Shown here: piece after piece, positions 1 to 11,457 of the stretch
How positions within the stretch are numbered: the stretch's first letter is position 1
Layout: every line of letters begins with the position of its first letter
Source of the DNA: Apium graveolens
Taxonomy: Eukaryota > Streptophyta > Magnoliopsida > Apiales > Apiaceae
Reading direction: 5' to 3'
Assembly (NCBI RefSeq): GCF_009905375.1
Contig: NW_027417559.1
Span: 96,227-160,226, forward strand
DNA length: 64,000 bases
Translations under genes and position numbers: made by a program
Notes under the pieces: model-generated
Told to the model about the DNA's origin: nothing
Seen by the model: only the letters and a program-made list of their open reading frames with translations
Database searches by the model: none

Positions 1-238
1 GAGAAAAGAATGTCGGGCTTGCTAAGCAAGCCTAACTCCACATTAGTATGATATTGTCCGCTTTGGGCCAAGCTCACACGATTTTTATTTTGAGCACATC
101 CCAAAAGGCCTAATACTAATGAAGTTAATTGGCTGCTTATATGCTAGCAATCTGCCCCTCCCACAAATGATGTGGGACAACTCCTAACAATCTTCCACTA
201 CACAGATCGGGCTTAACATCTGCTGACCTGCCACCTGT
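1..238. repeat. Dispersed plant repeat, unclassified
   Basis: No ORF. The stretch has the character of a short LTR or TRIM-type repeat: a CTTTGGGCC block near 62, an AAAAGGCCTAATAC block near 104 and a TGTGGGAC block near 170 are of a kind I associate from memory with dispersed plant repeats. It ends where an Athila-like LTR fragment begins at 239. The window edge cuts it on the left, so neither boundary nor family can be fixed. Confidence 0.3.
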
Positions 239-505
239 TGAGTGGCATTTATGACACTTTAAAACGCTCTATTAAGCTTTGAATTGATGTATTTGTACTC
301 AAGTTGTTGGTGTTTTTACGTGTTTTTCTAGTATTTTTGTATTTCAGGCATTAATCCGGAATTCAGGTGAATTAGCATTGATTTGATGCTAATTTGGTGT
401 TTGGATGGTGTTGGAATAAAGGCTCGTGAAAAGACCAGCTCAAATCAACAAGGAGAAGAAAAGAAATCAGAATTTTATTCAGGAGGACGGCGCGACCGCG
501 CCCAA
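239..505 (+). repeat. Diverged Athila-type LTR start (fragment)
   Basis: It begins TGAGTGGCATTTATGACAC and shares block order with the start of the complete Athila LTR at 31893: a GTGGCATTT block, AAAACG, a TTTTTCTAGT block (325) and a TTTCAGG block (342). It also has a GC-rich CGCGACCGCGCCC stretch near 490, like the GCGCGCCCGCGCAG motif of that LTR. Divergence is heavy and the rest of the LTR is missing, so this is an old remnant of a related family. Confidence 0.55.
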
Positions 506-832
506 TGAGCAGAAACTCAGCGAAAAAGATTGCTTAATTCTTTAGCCTCCGTCGAGGTGTTAAGGGTTTCTATTACCTGGTTGTCCATTCGTGCAATGAC
601 TTGCCTGGATTCTCCAGAAGGAGGAGGAAAAGCAATGACAAAAAGGCTAATGACATCTTCTTCTATTTGTATGATGTTGAGAGAGTTCGCCTGAGTTTCA
701 ATGGAGATGCTTGTGAGTAGTATTATCTTACGCTTTACGCACTTATTATATTCACGTTCTTGCACCTTTTCCTATTTTATGACGTCATTACTCGCTCCTT
801 CAACCAGGTGATACGAATGTGATGAGGTTGAA
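506..832. other. Unassigned segment with one orphan minus-strand ORF
   Basis: This 0.33-kb segment lies between two LTR fragments. It holds an open frame of 82 codons on the minus strand (765-517) that I do not recognise; its product would be hydrophilic in the C-terminal half. There is no zinc knuckle, catalytic motif or splice pattern. It may be a scrap of an element's coding region or chance. Nothing else is visible here. Confidence 0.25.
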
Positions 833-967
833 TGTGGCAACCTCCAAACCCGGGTCAGAAGTTTGGGGTCCACTACACACACACAGCATATATAAACATG
901 TTTATGAAAATAATATATATGCAATGACCCTACTTACCATAAACACGGATTGCAACAGTTCCGTAAA
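833..967 (-). repeat. Terminal fragment of an element C-type LTR
   Basis: The plus strand from 833 begins TGTGGC(A)ACCTCCAAACC and runs through a GGGTCAGAAGTTTGGGGTCC block, a CA repeat and an ATATGCAATGACCCTACTTACC block. The same order starts both LTRs of element C at 51659 and 60613. Only about 135 bp remain before the sequence switches to an element A-type LTR. In element orientation this is the 3' end of the LTR on the minus strand. Confidence 0.65.
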
Positions 968-2502
968 GCAGGAAAGATTTTTGAGGCAAGTAACTCTGCC
1001 TTCTATTATAAATTGTTATAGAGAGGATATTATTGCCATGATAGAATGAAAGTTCCTTATAATACTTTTTATCGATTCTTGAGAAACCCTAATATCGTTC
1101 CCTGAAATAAGCTCGTTATAAATCCATATGACGATCCATAATAGTAACCCCTTATTTCTAGAACTTATTACCATATCCCTGTACCTTGTTAATTTATGAT
1201 TCCTTGATCCCAAAGAGAGCTTTATGAACTTTTCACATGTTATATCTTGTTAACCAAGATTTCCCGTTATTTCTTATACCTTGTTACATATCGTTCTTTG
1301 GAACTATCCTTATTGCGAACTTATACACTTGTTCAACGTTCAATCAATTCCTTTAACTTGTGATCCCCGTTTACTTTCGATTTGTTCACTTTTCTTGAAT
1401 TTTTAAATTGGACTTAAGAATGACTTTCGACTTGAAAGAGTCTAAATGATTTCATTTATCAGTAATGTTAAAACTAAATTTAGATAAACTTTCTTGTATT
1501 CCATCACAAGGGTTTTCCAAATGAATTCTTGAATATTGGGTAAAGACGTAAGAGGCTAGTGGGACTAGTCCGGTCATATAAGAGGCTAGCGGGGTTAGTC
1601 CACTATAAGGCTGAAATAATGTCATAGGTACCTTAATGACCGGATGGAGGTCAGTATGGGCTGAGCACCCGTATTATATTTAAAAGATCGATATTCCAAT
1701 CAAGGGTTCTTTAATATTTTATAAAAAAGGTAATGCATATCTTTGATAAAGCAACTTGCTTAATTACTTGAAATAAACAGAATGAGTTTTATCTTATCTA
1801 AAGTAATGAAATTTGACTGAGAACCCTATCACTTTACGTTGTTATTGATTCTCGAAGCCTGAATGATTGCTTCCTTTGAAAGGAGAAACTCCTTGAGAGC
1901 CCTGTTGTTGATTTGTGATTAATATCAGTTTTCTCCCAAACTTTGAAGCTTGAAAGCCCGGAACCTTTTTCAAAACCTTTACCTAGCCGTTAAAAGAATA
2001 TTGCCACCTAGTTCAGTTTTATCCATAAATAGAATGCCTCAGTTAATGTTGTTAATGTTGATATTTAGAAATGCTATATAGTTACTTGCTGAGCGTCTTT
2101 ACTCATTTATTTGCTTTGATCTAACCATGGCTGTTAAGCGAGAAGATGGTCAGACTTAGGCGCACCGCTCGAAAGAGCGTTCATGGCGGTCCCTACCGTG
2201 TTGAGGGATTTCAGATGCCAGATCAGGTAGATGTTGTGTGAGCAAGCGATGATGGGAAGTGTAATAGTTGAATCAGATACTTTTGAAATATCTATCGATT
2301 CCAAGTCGGAATCGAATAAATTGAATTTATTTATATTTTGGGTTGTAATAATTATATTCTGGTTGGTAGATGTAATATTGTTTCATAATTTATCATGTTT
2401 AGATCCTGTTAGTATCGGGGTTTATTATATTTCTGCTATTATGGTATTAGTTTATTGGTGTGTGAGTCCTCATTTCCTAATTCCGAGATTGAGGGCGTTA
2501 CA
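968..2502 (+). repeat. 3' part of an element A-type chromoviral LTR
   Basis: This matches the 44545-46071 part of LTR A in order: a GAGGCAAGTAACTCT block (983), AAGAGGCTAGTGGGACTAGTCC-like pairs (1550-1600), a CCGGATGGAGGTC block (1641), AAGCGAGAAGATGG (2137) and a terminal GAGATTGAGGGCGTTACA ending at 2502. No primer-binding site or gag follows, so it is a truncated or recombined LTR. It is clearly diverged from LTR A. Confidence 0.65.
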
Positions 2503-2609
2503 ATATGTGCATAAATAGTTTGTTTTATTTTTATTTCATATACTTTAATATAATATTTGACCATTTAATTTTGTTAGAAGAAGATGTTAAATTGATGACT
2601 AATAAGAAT

Positions 2610-2772
2610 ATATGAGTATGTATCTATGTGTGTACATGTGTATGTGTGTGTATGTGTCTGTGTGTGTATGTATGTCATGTATGCATGCATGCATGTATAT
2701 ATGTATGTAGGTATTTATGTATATATATGTATGTATGTATGTATAAATGTATGTATGTATGTTATATGTATG
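2610..2772. repeat. TATG/TGTG microsatellite tract
   Basis: A run of TATG, TGTG and CATG units with few interruptions. Apparent ORFs on both strands here are products of the repeat. Confidence 0.9.
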
Positions 2773-2806
2773 AGAACTGATCCCCAACCATCGTTGGATA
2801 GGATAC

Positions 2807-2885
2807 AGCAGCCGCATTGTTTCATTGCAGGTGCACTCACCCGCCGCAATGAAACATTGCGGCAGCCCGCAATGTAATATTGCAG
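2807..2885. repeat. Cluster of short inverted repeats (GCAATG/CATTGC)
   Basis: An 18-nt arm at 2811-2828 pairs with 2846-2863 with one mismatch. The right arm is itself nearly palindromic (CCGCAATG-AAA-CATTGCGG), and a further GCAAT...ATTGC pair follows at 2870-2884. This resembles a folded-back or MITE-end sequence inserted in the microsatellite. Confidence 0.6.
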
Positions 2886-2940
2886 CTGGTGTATCCCAGT
2901 ATATGTATATATTTATTATATATATGTAGGCCTTTCTTCA

Positions 2941-3326
2941 AGAGAGAACCCTCTTATATAAAGAACCATAGGGAATCCTTGATTCTATTATAGAATTTCA
3001 TCAAATTCGTTGCTAATGTAGAATAATAATTATATTTAAATATAATAAAATGTTTAATAACTGAAATTTGTAAAAAATGTTTGATTTTAAATTTGATTAT
3101 ATTGTGGAATAATTTTGGATAAGTGTGAGTTTACTGTGATTTTACTACAGAACCACTTTAAACTATTTCATCAAATTTCAATGATTTTTTAAATAAAAAA
3201 TTGTGCAACTTCTTTTTTAACTTGGTAATTAAAATTTGTAACTATATATGATGAAAAATGAAATAAATTATTTATTTATATTTTTTTAAATAGTGGTTCT
3301 CTACGGACCTCTATCTAAGAGAGCCC
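2941..3326. mobile_element. Putative MITE (superfamily unresolved)
   Basis: The left end (AGAGAGAACCCTCTTATATA, then AGAACCATA) and the reverse complement of the right end (a GGGCTCTCTTAGATAGA block, then AGAGAACCACTA) are imperfect inverted repeats of about 30 bp. TTCA flanks both ends (2937-2940, 3327-3330), consistent with a 3-4 bp TSD. The inside is AT-rich and non-coding. The short possible TSD and diverged ends leave the family open. Confidence 0.45.
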
Positions 3327-3335
3327 TTCATGGAT

Positions 3336-4716
3336 TGCTGCATGTATGTATATATTAATGTATGTATGTATTAATGTATGTATACACATATTAATTAAAC
3401 AACAATTAATATTTTTTAATAAATGACGAGAGTGAAATAAATGTTACATAGATATTAATGTATATTAATACAGGGGTATAATCGTCATATTAATTAAATT
3501 GCTTATTAAACCCCCATGTTGTTGTTGTATTATCTATACTATACTATAATAACCGGAATGAAGTATAATTTGGTTCAACGGTTATCCCTAATTTTGGTAA
3601 TTAAAATAAATAAATAAATAGTGTTATATATCCGCTGAACTACTGAATTATTAAACCACTAAACACATAGTTTACTTATCCTACTAAACTACAACCACGG
3701 CTTCTCCTATTATTAAAAAAATAAATAAATAGTGTTATATATCCGTTAAACTACTAAATTATTAAATTATTAGATATAGTATACTAATCCTACAAAATTT
3801 TGACCACATGTTATCCTATTATTTTTATTATAAATTTATAATTATTATATATTTATATAAATATTTTTAAATTATAAGATGGCAAAATAAATAAATTTTT
3901 TAAATATTAAAGTGAATCCGTGTTTCGTAGGGGATTTTTAAGGTTGTATCCTGATTTCCTTTTGGACGTTATTACTACTGATTTGAATTAATGCAAGTAC
4001 TTTCTTTTCCAAAAAAAAAAAACGTGTATATCTCACCGAAGTGATAGTATAAAATAAAATTATTATTTAGCCCATTATTTGTTAATTTATTATCTTTTTA
4101 TCATAAATGATAAAAAAAACCTAGACAGTCAGAGGGGCACATAACACATGTGATGTGAAACACAAACATGTAGTTAGAATCTTGCATAGATCAAAAATTA
4201 TATTAAATAATTGAAATAGCCAATCAGGTACTATTCACATGACAAACTTATCCAGCTATATATAATTAAATTATTATTCCACATGATACACAGTAATGAC
4301 ATTCGATTTACAGTCCAATCCCTTCACGTGAAATATGATCCTCTAAATTTGTTTCATATGATACCCTAAATTCATTCAAGTTATATTTACTTGCATTTTA
4401 ATTTCATATTTGTTTTAGGGAATAGCAAAAACGACACACCCTACTGAATACAAATAAAGGCAATCTATCAAAGTTTAAATTTTTGTATATAATATTTTAG
4501 GGCCGAAAGTGGTCGCATGATTAAGAAAACGCTTTATTTTAGTCTAATAATTACTTAAATATATCTGCACATTCACACATTAAAAAATTTAAAAGTTTAG
4601 GTAATATATTTTTGGATATAGCTTACAAAAATTTGAGGATTCGAATATTATCAAAAACGATTTTTTTATACGTGTTTATAAGCGTTCATAATAAATACTA
4701 GTAACAAATTTAGTTA
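3336..4716. other. AT-rich intergenic DNA with a local tandem duplication
   Basis: No gene is supported. The main structure is a diverged tandem duplication of about 111 bp at 3606-3835, with each copy starting in an AAATA run followed by GTGTTATATATCCG (3621 and 3732). The remainder is AT-rich with short A and T runs. Confidence 0.6.
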
Positions 4717-4964
4717 TCTATCCGTCACTTCCAATTGTTATCATTTCGGGGAGAGTGTCCGACACATTTTAAGATGAAGAGAAAATAAAGTTTTTTAACT
4801 TTTTTTAAAAATTTTATTTTTCTGAATAAAATTTTAAACATTCTATTTTTATTCAAAAAAAGAAATTTTTTAAAAAAAGTTATAGAACTATACTTTCTAT
4901 TTATCTTAAAATGCGTGTCGAACATTATGCCAGAAATGATAACAATTGATGGGGACGGAGGGAG
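4717..4964. mobile_element. Stowaway-type MITE
   Basis: The right end is GGGGACGGAGGGAG followed by TA, the hallmark Tc1/mariner Stowaway terminus. The left end is a mutated counterpart (CTATCCGTCACTTCC). The inverted arms extend far inward: AATTGTTATCATTTC on the left matches the reverse complement of the right arm. The total is about 248 bp, AT-rich inside, flanked by TA. It is non-autonomous. Confidence 0.8.
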
Positions 4965-4966
4965 TA

Positions 4967-7708
4967 TATCTTAATTATTCTTCTAATCATATTATTGGTC
5001 ATATTTACAGACACGTAAAGAACGTAGAAGGAATATAATTTTCGAATTTATTTTTAAAATTGAACAGTGAAAAAAAAGTTGGTGCCATTGGGTACCATTA
5101 CCTATGGTATGGAAGCTCTGCTATTTTAGAAAGGAGAGGAATGAGTGAGACTTGACCAAATCTCTCCTGCAACATGCTCAAAATTGCAGAATGACTCCCG
5201 TTTTTTGCTTTAAGAATTTTCTCGTCCTCTTTTCACAAGTGAGATTTACTTGTATATTTCATATTTTGTGTCCATTTCAAAAATGTGTGCAGCGACAGAC
5301 GTAGAAAAGTGTTAAAATGATAGAACAATCATGCTTATAATATAACATCTCTTATCTAAATTGATTGATTTTTGAAGACTGTCAATAAATTTTTGATAAA
5401 TTGGTAAATAAATTTGACCGATTTACTAAATCACTGATAAATTATAGATAAAGCATTCAATTTGTCAAAAAATATCTAATAAATTATAAATCGGCACATC
5501 AGTTGAATAATTTTGATTTTCCGAAATGTGTAATCACGGGTATTAGGGTATGGTATTTGGTATTTACAGAATTGGTGAATCTCGTTCTACTGACAGAATT
5601 TATCAATATTTGGAAAATTTGAGTTAATAAATGAGAATAAAAACTTACTATTCCCATTATATTGGAATAATTAATCGAGTTTCTGACCACGGGGGGCCTT
5701 TAGTAGTGTAAACCCACTATGCTCGGGAAATGTAGCCTAGGGGTGAAGCTACTGCCAAAAACAATGGGCTTCACATCGCTTACATTCTCATTTCACATGC
5801 CAATATGCCACTTCCCTCTGTCCTTTATTAAATTGCATGATGTATATGTACAATTCAAAGCTACTGTTTCTCATGTGCCTCATACTGAAACAAAATGAGC
5901 GCCTTAAATTATTATTATTTGATGCTTGGTACATGTCAATATTTCATAATTTAAGTTTTCCCTCCACTCAAAAGTACCTTGATCAGCTATTCAGATTTGT
6001 TCTCCCTGTCAATTTTAGTTATCTGATGGCCAAAAATATATCGGAAATGTATCGTATATCCCACTCGTAAAATTTATAAGTTAAAACCAAAAATGAGAAT
6101 TAAGGTCTATAATCTTAATTTTAAATAGGAGACTATCATTTTTCTAGCTCACTGTCTACATACTATTTTGGCAAATTTCTCCGATCAGGTATTAAAAAAT
6201 TTAGCAGTCAAGTTGATATACTTGCTGAACATTTAACTTATTATTAGATACACAAGGATATATACCAAGTTCGAACTAAAAGATTAGCGAGTCATTTGGC
6301 GGTACATTATGCACTTTCGCTACATTCAAACTGTGCATGTGATCACGTGCTCGTTTCATATAATTATATATAAATATCCAGCTAAAAACTTGGCCCAGTC
6401 TACTTGCACTTAATTTTAAAACCAACAGACCATTGAGTTAGAAGTTGGGCCAGACTACCGTCGAGGCTCTTTATAATTTATAAGTCCATATGATTACATG
6501 CATGTGTACTTTTCAAGGGCTTTTTTTTGGGCCTTTAAATATTTAGGGTAGACGTTAACTAGTGTTTTATTTCCTTAAATATAGTAGCAAAATGGGACAA
6601 TAATCTTGACTAAAGTTCTGTACATTAGATTGAAAATTGATAAGATAGAAAGTATCGGGATGAAATTCTAATACATTTTTATTAGACAATTTATTTTTCA
6701 TTCTTGTTAACCGTATTTTCCAATCAAATGTTGTTGTGGGATATGAATTTATTTTGGGCAAGTCGGCCCATCTAATCTTAAATTTATTTATGGGGATGTG
6801 TTTAAATAAATTAGACAGGCCCAAGAAATTAAGAAAACCTTGCCCCTTTGCTGTTACTCTGATACAAATGCACATTTTGTGATTTGCCCTCCTAACCTTA
6901 TCCTGCCTTGTTGCCCTTGAACCAGCGTACAAAGTACCAGGCCTGTATATACAAGTAGAGCATCTGCAGCTCTAATTAAGTTTAGATGTATGTATATATG
7001 TAGTGCGCAGTCATGCACTATTTCAGAAATTACAGTTTCGTCGGATATTAGGTGTTGTATAAAGACTGAAACAAACAGTAATTATTCTGTTTGTGGTTTA
7101 CCTCAATCGCATCTCCTGGCCTTTGGGTGCTCCGTCCTCCAACCGGGAACGAGTGAAGCTGTCCGAGCATGACCTAACCAGCTAGCTACTGGCGCTTAAA
7201 TATATGTCTGGTATTTTTTTTATAATATCGGTGTTTAAACTTCTTGCGAAAACTTGAATAAAATTCCATAACGTACCAAAGCTAGCTAGATAGATCATGC
7301 TGGCAGCTTCACCTATTACCTTGTGGACAATCTCAATCTTGAAATTATTAAACTCGATAATAAATATTTAGAGATGAAAGAAATGTAGACGCAAATCTTG
7401 TAAAATAATCGAGAAGATGGCGAGACAATGATTAAGAAAAAATGAAAATGTTAATTAAAATATCGGAGCGAGAGAAACAAATCCATTTGTTAAGCTAATT
7501 AATCTGATTGAAGCTAGAATGGTAGAGCTAGCAGAGAGAAAAAAAAACTTGATTGATTGAGTATTCTATACAAATGCACGAAAACAATACATATTTATAT
7601 CAGAATGAAAATTACAAGGGAATACATAAGTAATCAAGAAGACACAGAAGGAGAGCTCTAATATATGATAGTATGTTAAACTTGAAGGGACCATTAGTCC
7701 TAGACTCC
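4967..7708. other. Intergenic DNA without supported genes
   Basis: Only scattered short ORFs of at most 121 codons occur, with no recognisable domain or splice structure. No RNA gene was recognised. A CT/GA-rich segment near 5690-5790 and plain AT-rich sequence make up the rest. Confidence 0.6.
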
Positions 7709-7710
7709 TG

Positions 7711-7960
7711 CTACCTCCGTCCCACTAAATTCTTTACATACTTTTGTCTCATACTTGACACGCACTTTAAGGCTACTATAAAATATAGTTCTATAATTTT
7801 TTTTTAAAATTTTCTTTTTCTCTATAAAAGTTTACACATTATATTTTTATTTAAAAAAAAAATATTTAAAATTATTTAAAGAACCATATTTTACGGGAGC
7901 CTTAAAATGCATGCCGATCCCTCGTCCCCCAATGTAAACAACCCATCGGGACGGAGGGAG
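7711..7960. mobile_element. Second Stowaway-type MITE
   Basis: The left end CTACCTCCGTCCCAC and right end GGGACGGAGGGAG followed by TA form Stowaway-type terminal inverted repeats (TIRs). The length is about 250 bp, like the copy at 4717, and it shares internal blocks with that copy (TTAAGGCT... near the left arm, CCTTAAAATGCATGCCGA in the right arm). The left TA target base appears mutated to TG. Confidence 0.8.
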
Positions 7961-8470
7961 TAGTATTTATAGTACTGCTGAACCACAATATTTTAATTGT
8001 GACCAATCAGGAGTGCGTCATAATTAAATTGACAAATATCTTTTAGCAGTGCATATCGTTTGAAATTGGTTCTTATTTTGGCGAGAACAATTGTGTTATT
8101 CATAGAACGCGAAAATTAACTTTTAAACAAAAATCTATACTATATTATAGAATATAACAGGATAAATAATTTTTTTAAATATTAATTAGAAACAGTGGCT
8201 TAAGGAAGAAAATAGGCACATTGGTCATACATGTGGGAAGAAAGCAAATTAAACAGCGAACAGAGGACATGAGAGTAATTATTTAACCTGATTAAAGTTT
8301 ACAGGTGGTAGAAGATTAGGGCGGCCTGGCAAGAGACTGTCTGTGGTGATTCCACGTACATACACAATTTATTAAGCCATTGTTTCTGTGTGTTCATACG
8401 CCAACTCTCTGAACTCTGATCTACTGATTTAGCTAGATTATTGGGTGAGATCCCGTAGACGAGACGTGAT
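7961..8470. other. Intergenic DNA, no feature seen
   Basis: About 0.5 kb of AT-rich sequence up to the target site of the SIRE-type element. No ORF, repeat or RNA gene is supported. Confidence 0.6.
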
Positions 8471-8834
8471 TAAAGTGTTGGTTTACAAGGTTTTCGATGA
8501 TGAACCGAATACAATAGAATGAGAATACTACAACAGGATGATTCAACGAGTTTGCAACAGACACAAGATTGCGGTTTACAGAGACATTCCATCAGCTAAG
8601 GGTTAGGTTTTTTTAATGTAAATCTTAGTTTGACCGGATATAAACCTCTTCTCAACAAACCCTATCTTAAACTTAGTTTGAATCTTTCAAATACTTATCT
8701 TTAGCTAAGTTTATCCATTTTCAAATACTCTAACAAATTATCTTCAGAACTTATTCAAATAATTTCAAAAAAAACCGTTTTATATATATCAGTTATCTTA
8801 TCTTTGGTTTGAAACAAAATCTGTTGGACTTTAC

Positions 8835-8844
8835 CTATAAATAC
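8835..8844 (+). promoter_or_regulatory. TATA box of the SIRE 5' LTR
   Basis: CTATAAATAC, conserved in the 3' LTR at 17603-17612. This is the probable RNA polymerase II core promoter of the element. Confidence 0.65.
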
Positions 8845-9072
8845 AACTCCAGTATCTCAAATTTAAGATCAATGCTTTCACGTCTATTTCTCTTCACCCG
8901 AAACACTCTTTTGTTCATTATTCTCGAAATACAAATACAATCGAACAAGATATAGTTTGAGTTGTAATCAATTTGTTTATTCTTGTACTCGTGTATTAAT
9001 ATCAACTTTGTGCCGGGTTGTGGCAATGTTTGATTTCAAAGTATAGCAAGGTAGGTAGAAGGCTCATGAAGA

Positions 9073-9224
9073 CCAGTGGATGGTCGGTTTTATGTGTGCC
9101 ACGTCATCGATACGGTGTCGTTTAGTTGGCATATAACCGACCACTGACGTCGGTCGGTTTTAAGGTGACCAAATCGACGTCGGTCGGTTATGTCCGGTCG
9201 ATTTTACCCTATTTTCTTGTAGTG
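9073..9224 (+). mobile_element. CACTA (En/Spm-like) transposon terminus inside the LTR
   Basis: This insert is absent from the 3' LTR. It ends in TTTTCTTGTAGTG (9212-9224), the reverse complement of the CACTACAAGAAAA terminus typical of plant CACTA elements. Repeated GACGTCGGTCGGTT units (9145 and 9175) and ACCGACC motifs look like CACTA subterminal repeats. The opposite CACTA end is not visible, so it is a terminal fragment or a deletion derivative. Confidence 0.7.
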
Positions 9225-9589
9225 TAGGTAATAAGGTTAGTTTGGGAAAGGGTTTCTTTCAAGTGCTATATTTGTAATCAATGAAAGATTGTAAGTTCTT
9301 TATTAAAGTTGATATAAGACATTCTCTATGTTAGTTGGCATAGGGACTTGGATGTAGGCCATAGACTAGGTATAAGGACCGAATCAAGTGAAAACTTCTG
9401 TAATTTTTACTTTATTCAGTTTTCAGCATACTGCATTTATATTACTGTTATTTTCATTCTGCAGTTAAAAGAGACTGTCCCATTCCCTGTCTCATTTGTA
9501 AAGGGACTGTCCCATTTGCATAAGAGACTGTCCTATTTGCTTTGACAGTTAGAATATAATACATGTTTATCGAGCCTTTGAATTTCAAT

Positions 9590-9601
9590 TGATATCAGAG
9601 C
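9590..9601 (+). other. Primer-binding site (initiator Met tRNA type), mutated
   Basis: TGATATCAGAGC lies 2 bp behind the LTR. It differs by one base from TGGTATCAGAGC, which is complementary to the plant initiator Met tRNA 3' end. Confidence 0.85.
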
Positions 9602-9646
9602 AGGTGCATTTAATTCTCTTTTTAGTATTTATTTTGCAAGCGATTC

Positions 9647-10731
9647 ATGGCTCAACCAAATACGTATTCAAATAATTATCTACCACTGCTCCAAGGTGCT
9701 GAAAACTACAATGACTGGAAATTTCGGATGAAAATCTTTCTCCAGCGTGATGCATTCGAGTGGGATACTGTAGAAAATGGCTTTACAATTCCCATGAAAG
9801 ATGGGAAGCCCAAATCCCTCAAGGATCTCTCTCCTAAAGAAGTGAATGCAATGAACTCCAATGCTAAAGCTATGAACTCACTTCTTAATGGCATGGTAGC
9901 TACCGAATTACAAAAAATATCTGCCTATACTACTGCGAAACTGATATGGGATACGATCAAAGTCAGTCACGAAGGCACTTCTAAGGTACGTGAAGTCAAA
10001 CTTAGCATGCTAATGAGTGATTATGAATGTTTCTGGTTGGAAAGAGATGAAAGTGTTCGAGATACACAAGGAAGATTCCTGACTTTGATGAACTCAATCT
10101 CACTATTAGAAAGGATCATTCCTAAATCCGAGATCAATAGGAAAATCCTTAGGGAAATGCCAAAAAAGTTTGCTCCAAAGGATACCATTCTGTAGGATTC
10201 AACACTTCTTTCGACTATGGACACTTTAACACCCTTCAGTGAATTGGAAGAATTCAAAATCAGCTACGCATATATGATGAAGAAGATGAAGCTCCTCGTA
10301 AAAAGACTCTTGCACTCAATGCCGAAGATGATGAGTCTCCTGATGATTCTGATAAGGAAATTGCTCTTCTGACCAAGAAGTTTCATAAATTTCTTGCCAA
10401 ACGGAATGCCTCTTAACGACCTATGAAGTCACAGTTTCCAAAGAAGGACTTCAAATCTAATTCTAGCAAGGAGAATAAAGCAAATCAAAGAAAGGATACA
10501 TGCTTTGAATGTGGAAAGAAAGGGCATTTCAAAAAGGACTGCTACAAGCTGAAGAACAAAAAGAAGGCATTAATCACTTGGAGTGATGATGAGTCTGATG
10601 TTGAGATCGATTCAGATGATGAAGTTGCTCAATTCTGCTTTCCTGGACTCAAGGACAGCTCCAGTGACAACGATGAGGTACATAATATAAAATATAATTC
10701 AAATATATCTTCATCTATGTTGAATTTGTAG
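9647..10731 (+). pseudogene. SIRE-type Gag (nucleocapsid), interrupted
   Basis: Gag forms the virus-like particle and packages element RNA. The frame opens at ATG 9647 and runs 182 codons through a copia Gag-type region (YNDWKFRMKIFLQ near residue 24, a KLIWDTI block near residue 103). It breaks at a TAG near 10193, is frameshifted through 10200-10420, and resumes at 10423 with a CCHC zinc knuckle (CFECGKKGHFKKDCYK, about 10501-10548). A serine/aspartate-rich tail follows to a stop at 10729-10731. At least one stop and one frameshift rule out a working protein. Confidence 0.9.
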
Positions 10732-11427
10732 GTCGAGGTTAAAAAGATAAAAGAAAAGAATGCTTATTTAAAACAAGCATTATGTGAAGTTCTTAGTAAA
10801 ATGGACGATCCTATGAATGATGAAGCCTTGGATGCCGAAAACAGATATTTTCTTGAAAAGGTTTCTAAGCTTACTGAGGAAAATCAATATCTCAAGAATG
10901 AGATTGAAATGAAGGATGTATGTCTGGAAGCATTGAAGAAAGAGACAACCTCAACTGTTCCAGAAAATGTCAAAAGAGATAGTGCTCCTGACCCTTTGGT
11001 TCCTGAACTAAAGCAGAAAGTGGCACAGATTGAAAAAAATTTAGCAAAATTTTTTCATGGTGAAGGAACTTTGAATGCTTTACTTGCTGAACAAAAATAT
11101 TCTCTTAATAAAGGAGGATTAGGATGTGAATCAATTAAGAAACATGCATTTCAAGGTGGTTACAAGCGAGCTCCAATAAAATACAAGATGCCTTATGAGA
11201 AATGTCGAGATTGTGGCAAATCTGGTCACACTTCTTCCGAATCCAGATTATGTGGTATCAAGGGCCACTTTTTTAACTCATCTTATAGATCGTCTTCTAG
11301 ATATAAATCTGCTAATGCATCTATTAATATTGTTCAGATGTGGATTAAAAAATCAGATAAACATTTATATAAGATTTGTGATACTAACCAAAAAGGACCC
11401 AAGGTTAAGTGGGTACCTAAGAGATAA
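10732..11427 (+). pseudogene. SIRE Gag-Pol linker with coiled coil and knuckle-like motif
   Basis: Directly behind the Gag tail stop the frame continues as a lysine/glutamate-rich region with heptad-like spacing (about 10740-10960, predicted coiled coil). A cysteine/histidine-rich segment follows (CRDCGKSGHTSSESRLCGIKGH, about 11205-11270) that looks like a decayed zinc knuckle pair. Such a long linker between nucleocapsid and protease is usual for SIRE-type elements. It ends in a TAA at 11425-11427. The whole is inferred to be part of one original polyprotein. Confidence 0.7.
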
Positions 11428-11457
11428 AGCAACTTTTGCAGGTTTGCTTGAAGGTCC

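Larger units (their letters stand above)
8476..9587 (+). repeat. 5' LTR of the SIRE-type element
   Basis: It starts TGTTGG and ends TTTCA at 9587, just before the primer-binding site. At 1112 bp it is longer than the 978-bp 3' LTR, chiefly through a foreign insert near 9070-9224. The 3' part holds three to four copies of a GACTGTCCCATTTG-like unit (9467-9545). Confidence 0.93.

Noticed and set aside
2599..2877. ORFs of 72 and 83 codons on both strands
   Set aside because: They are translations of the TATG/TGTG microsatellite.
6567..6932. 121-codon minus-strand ORF as a possible gene
   Set aside because: No recognisable domain, no splice or promoter context, AT-rich random-like composition.
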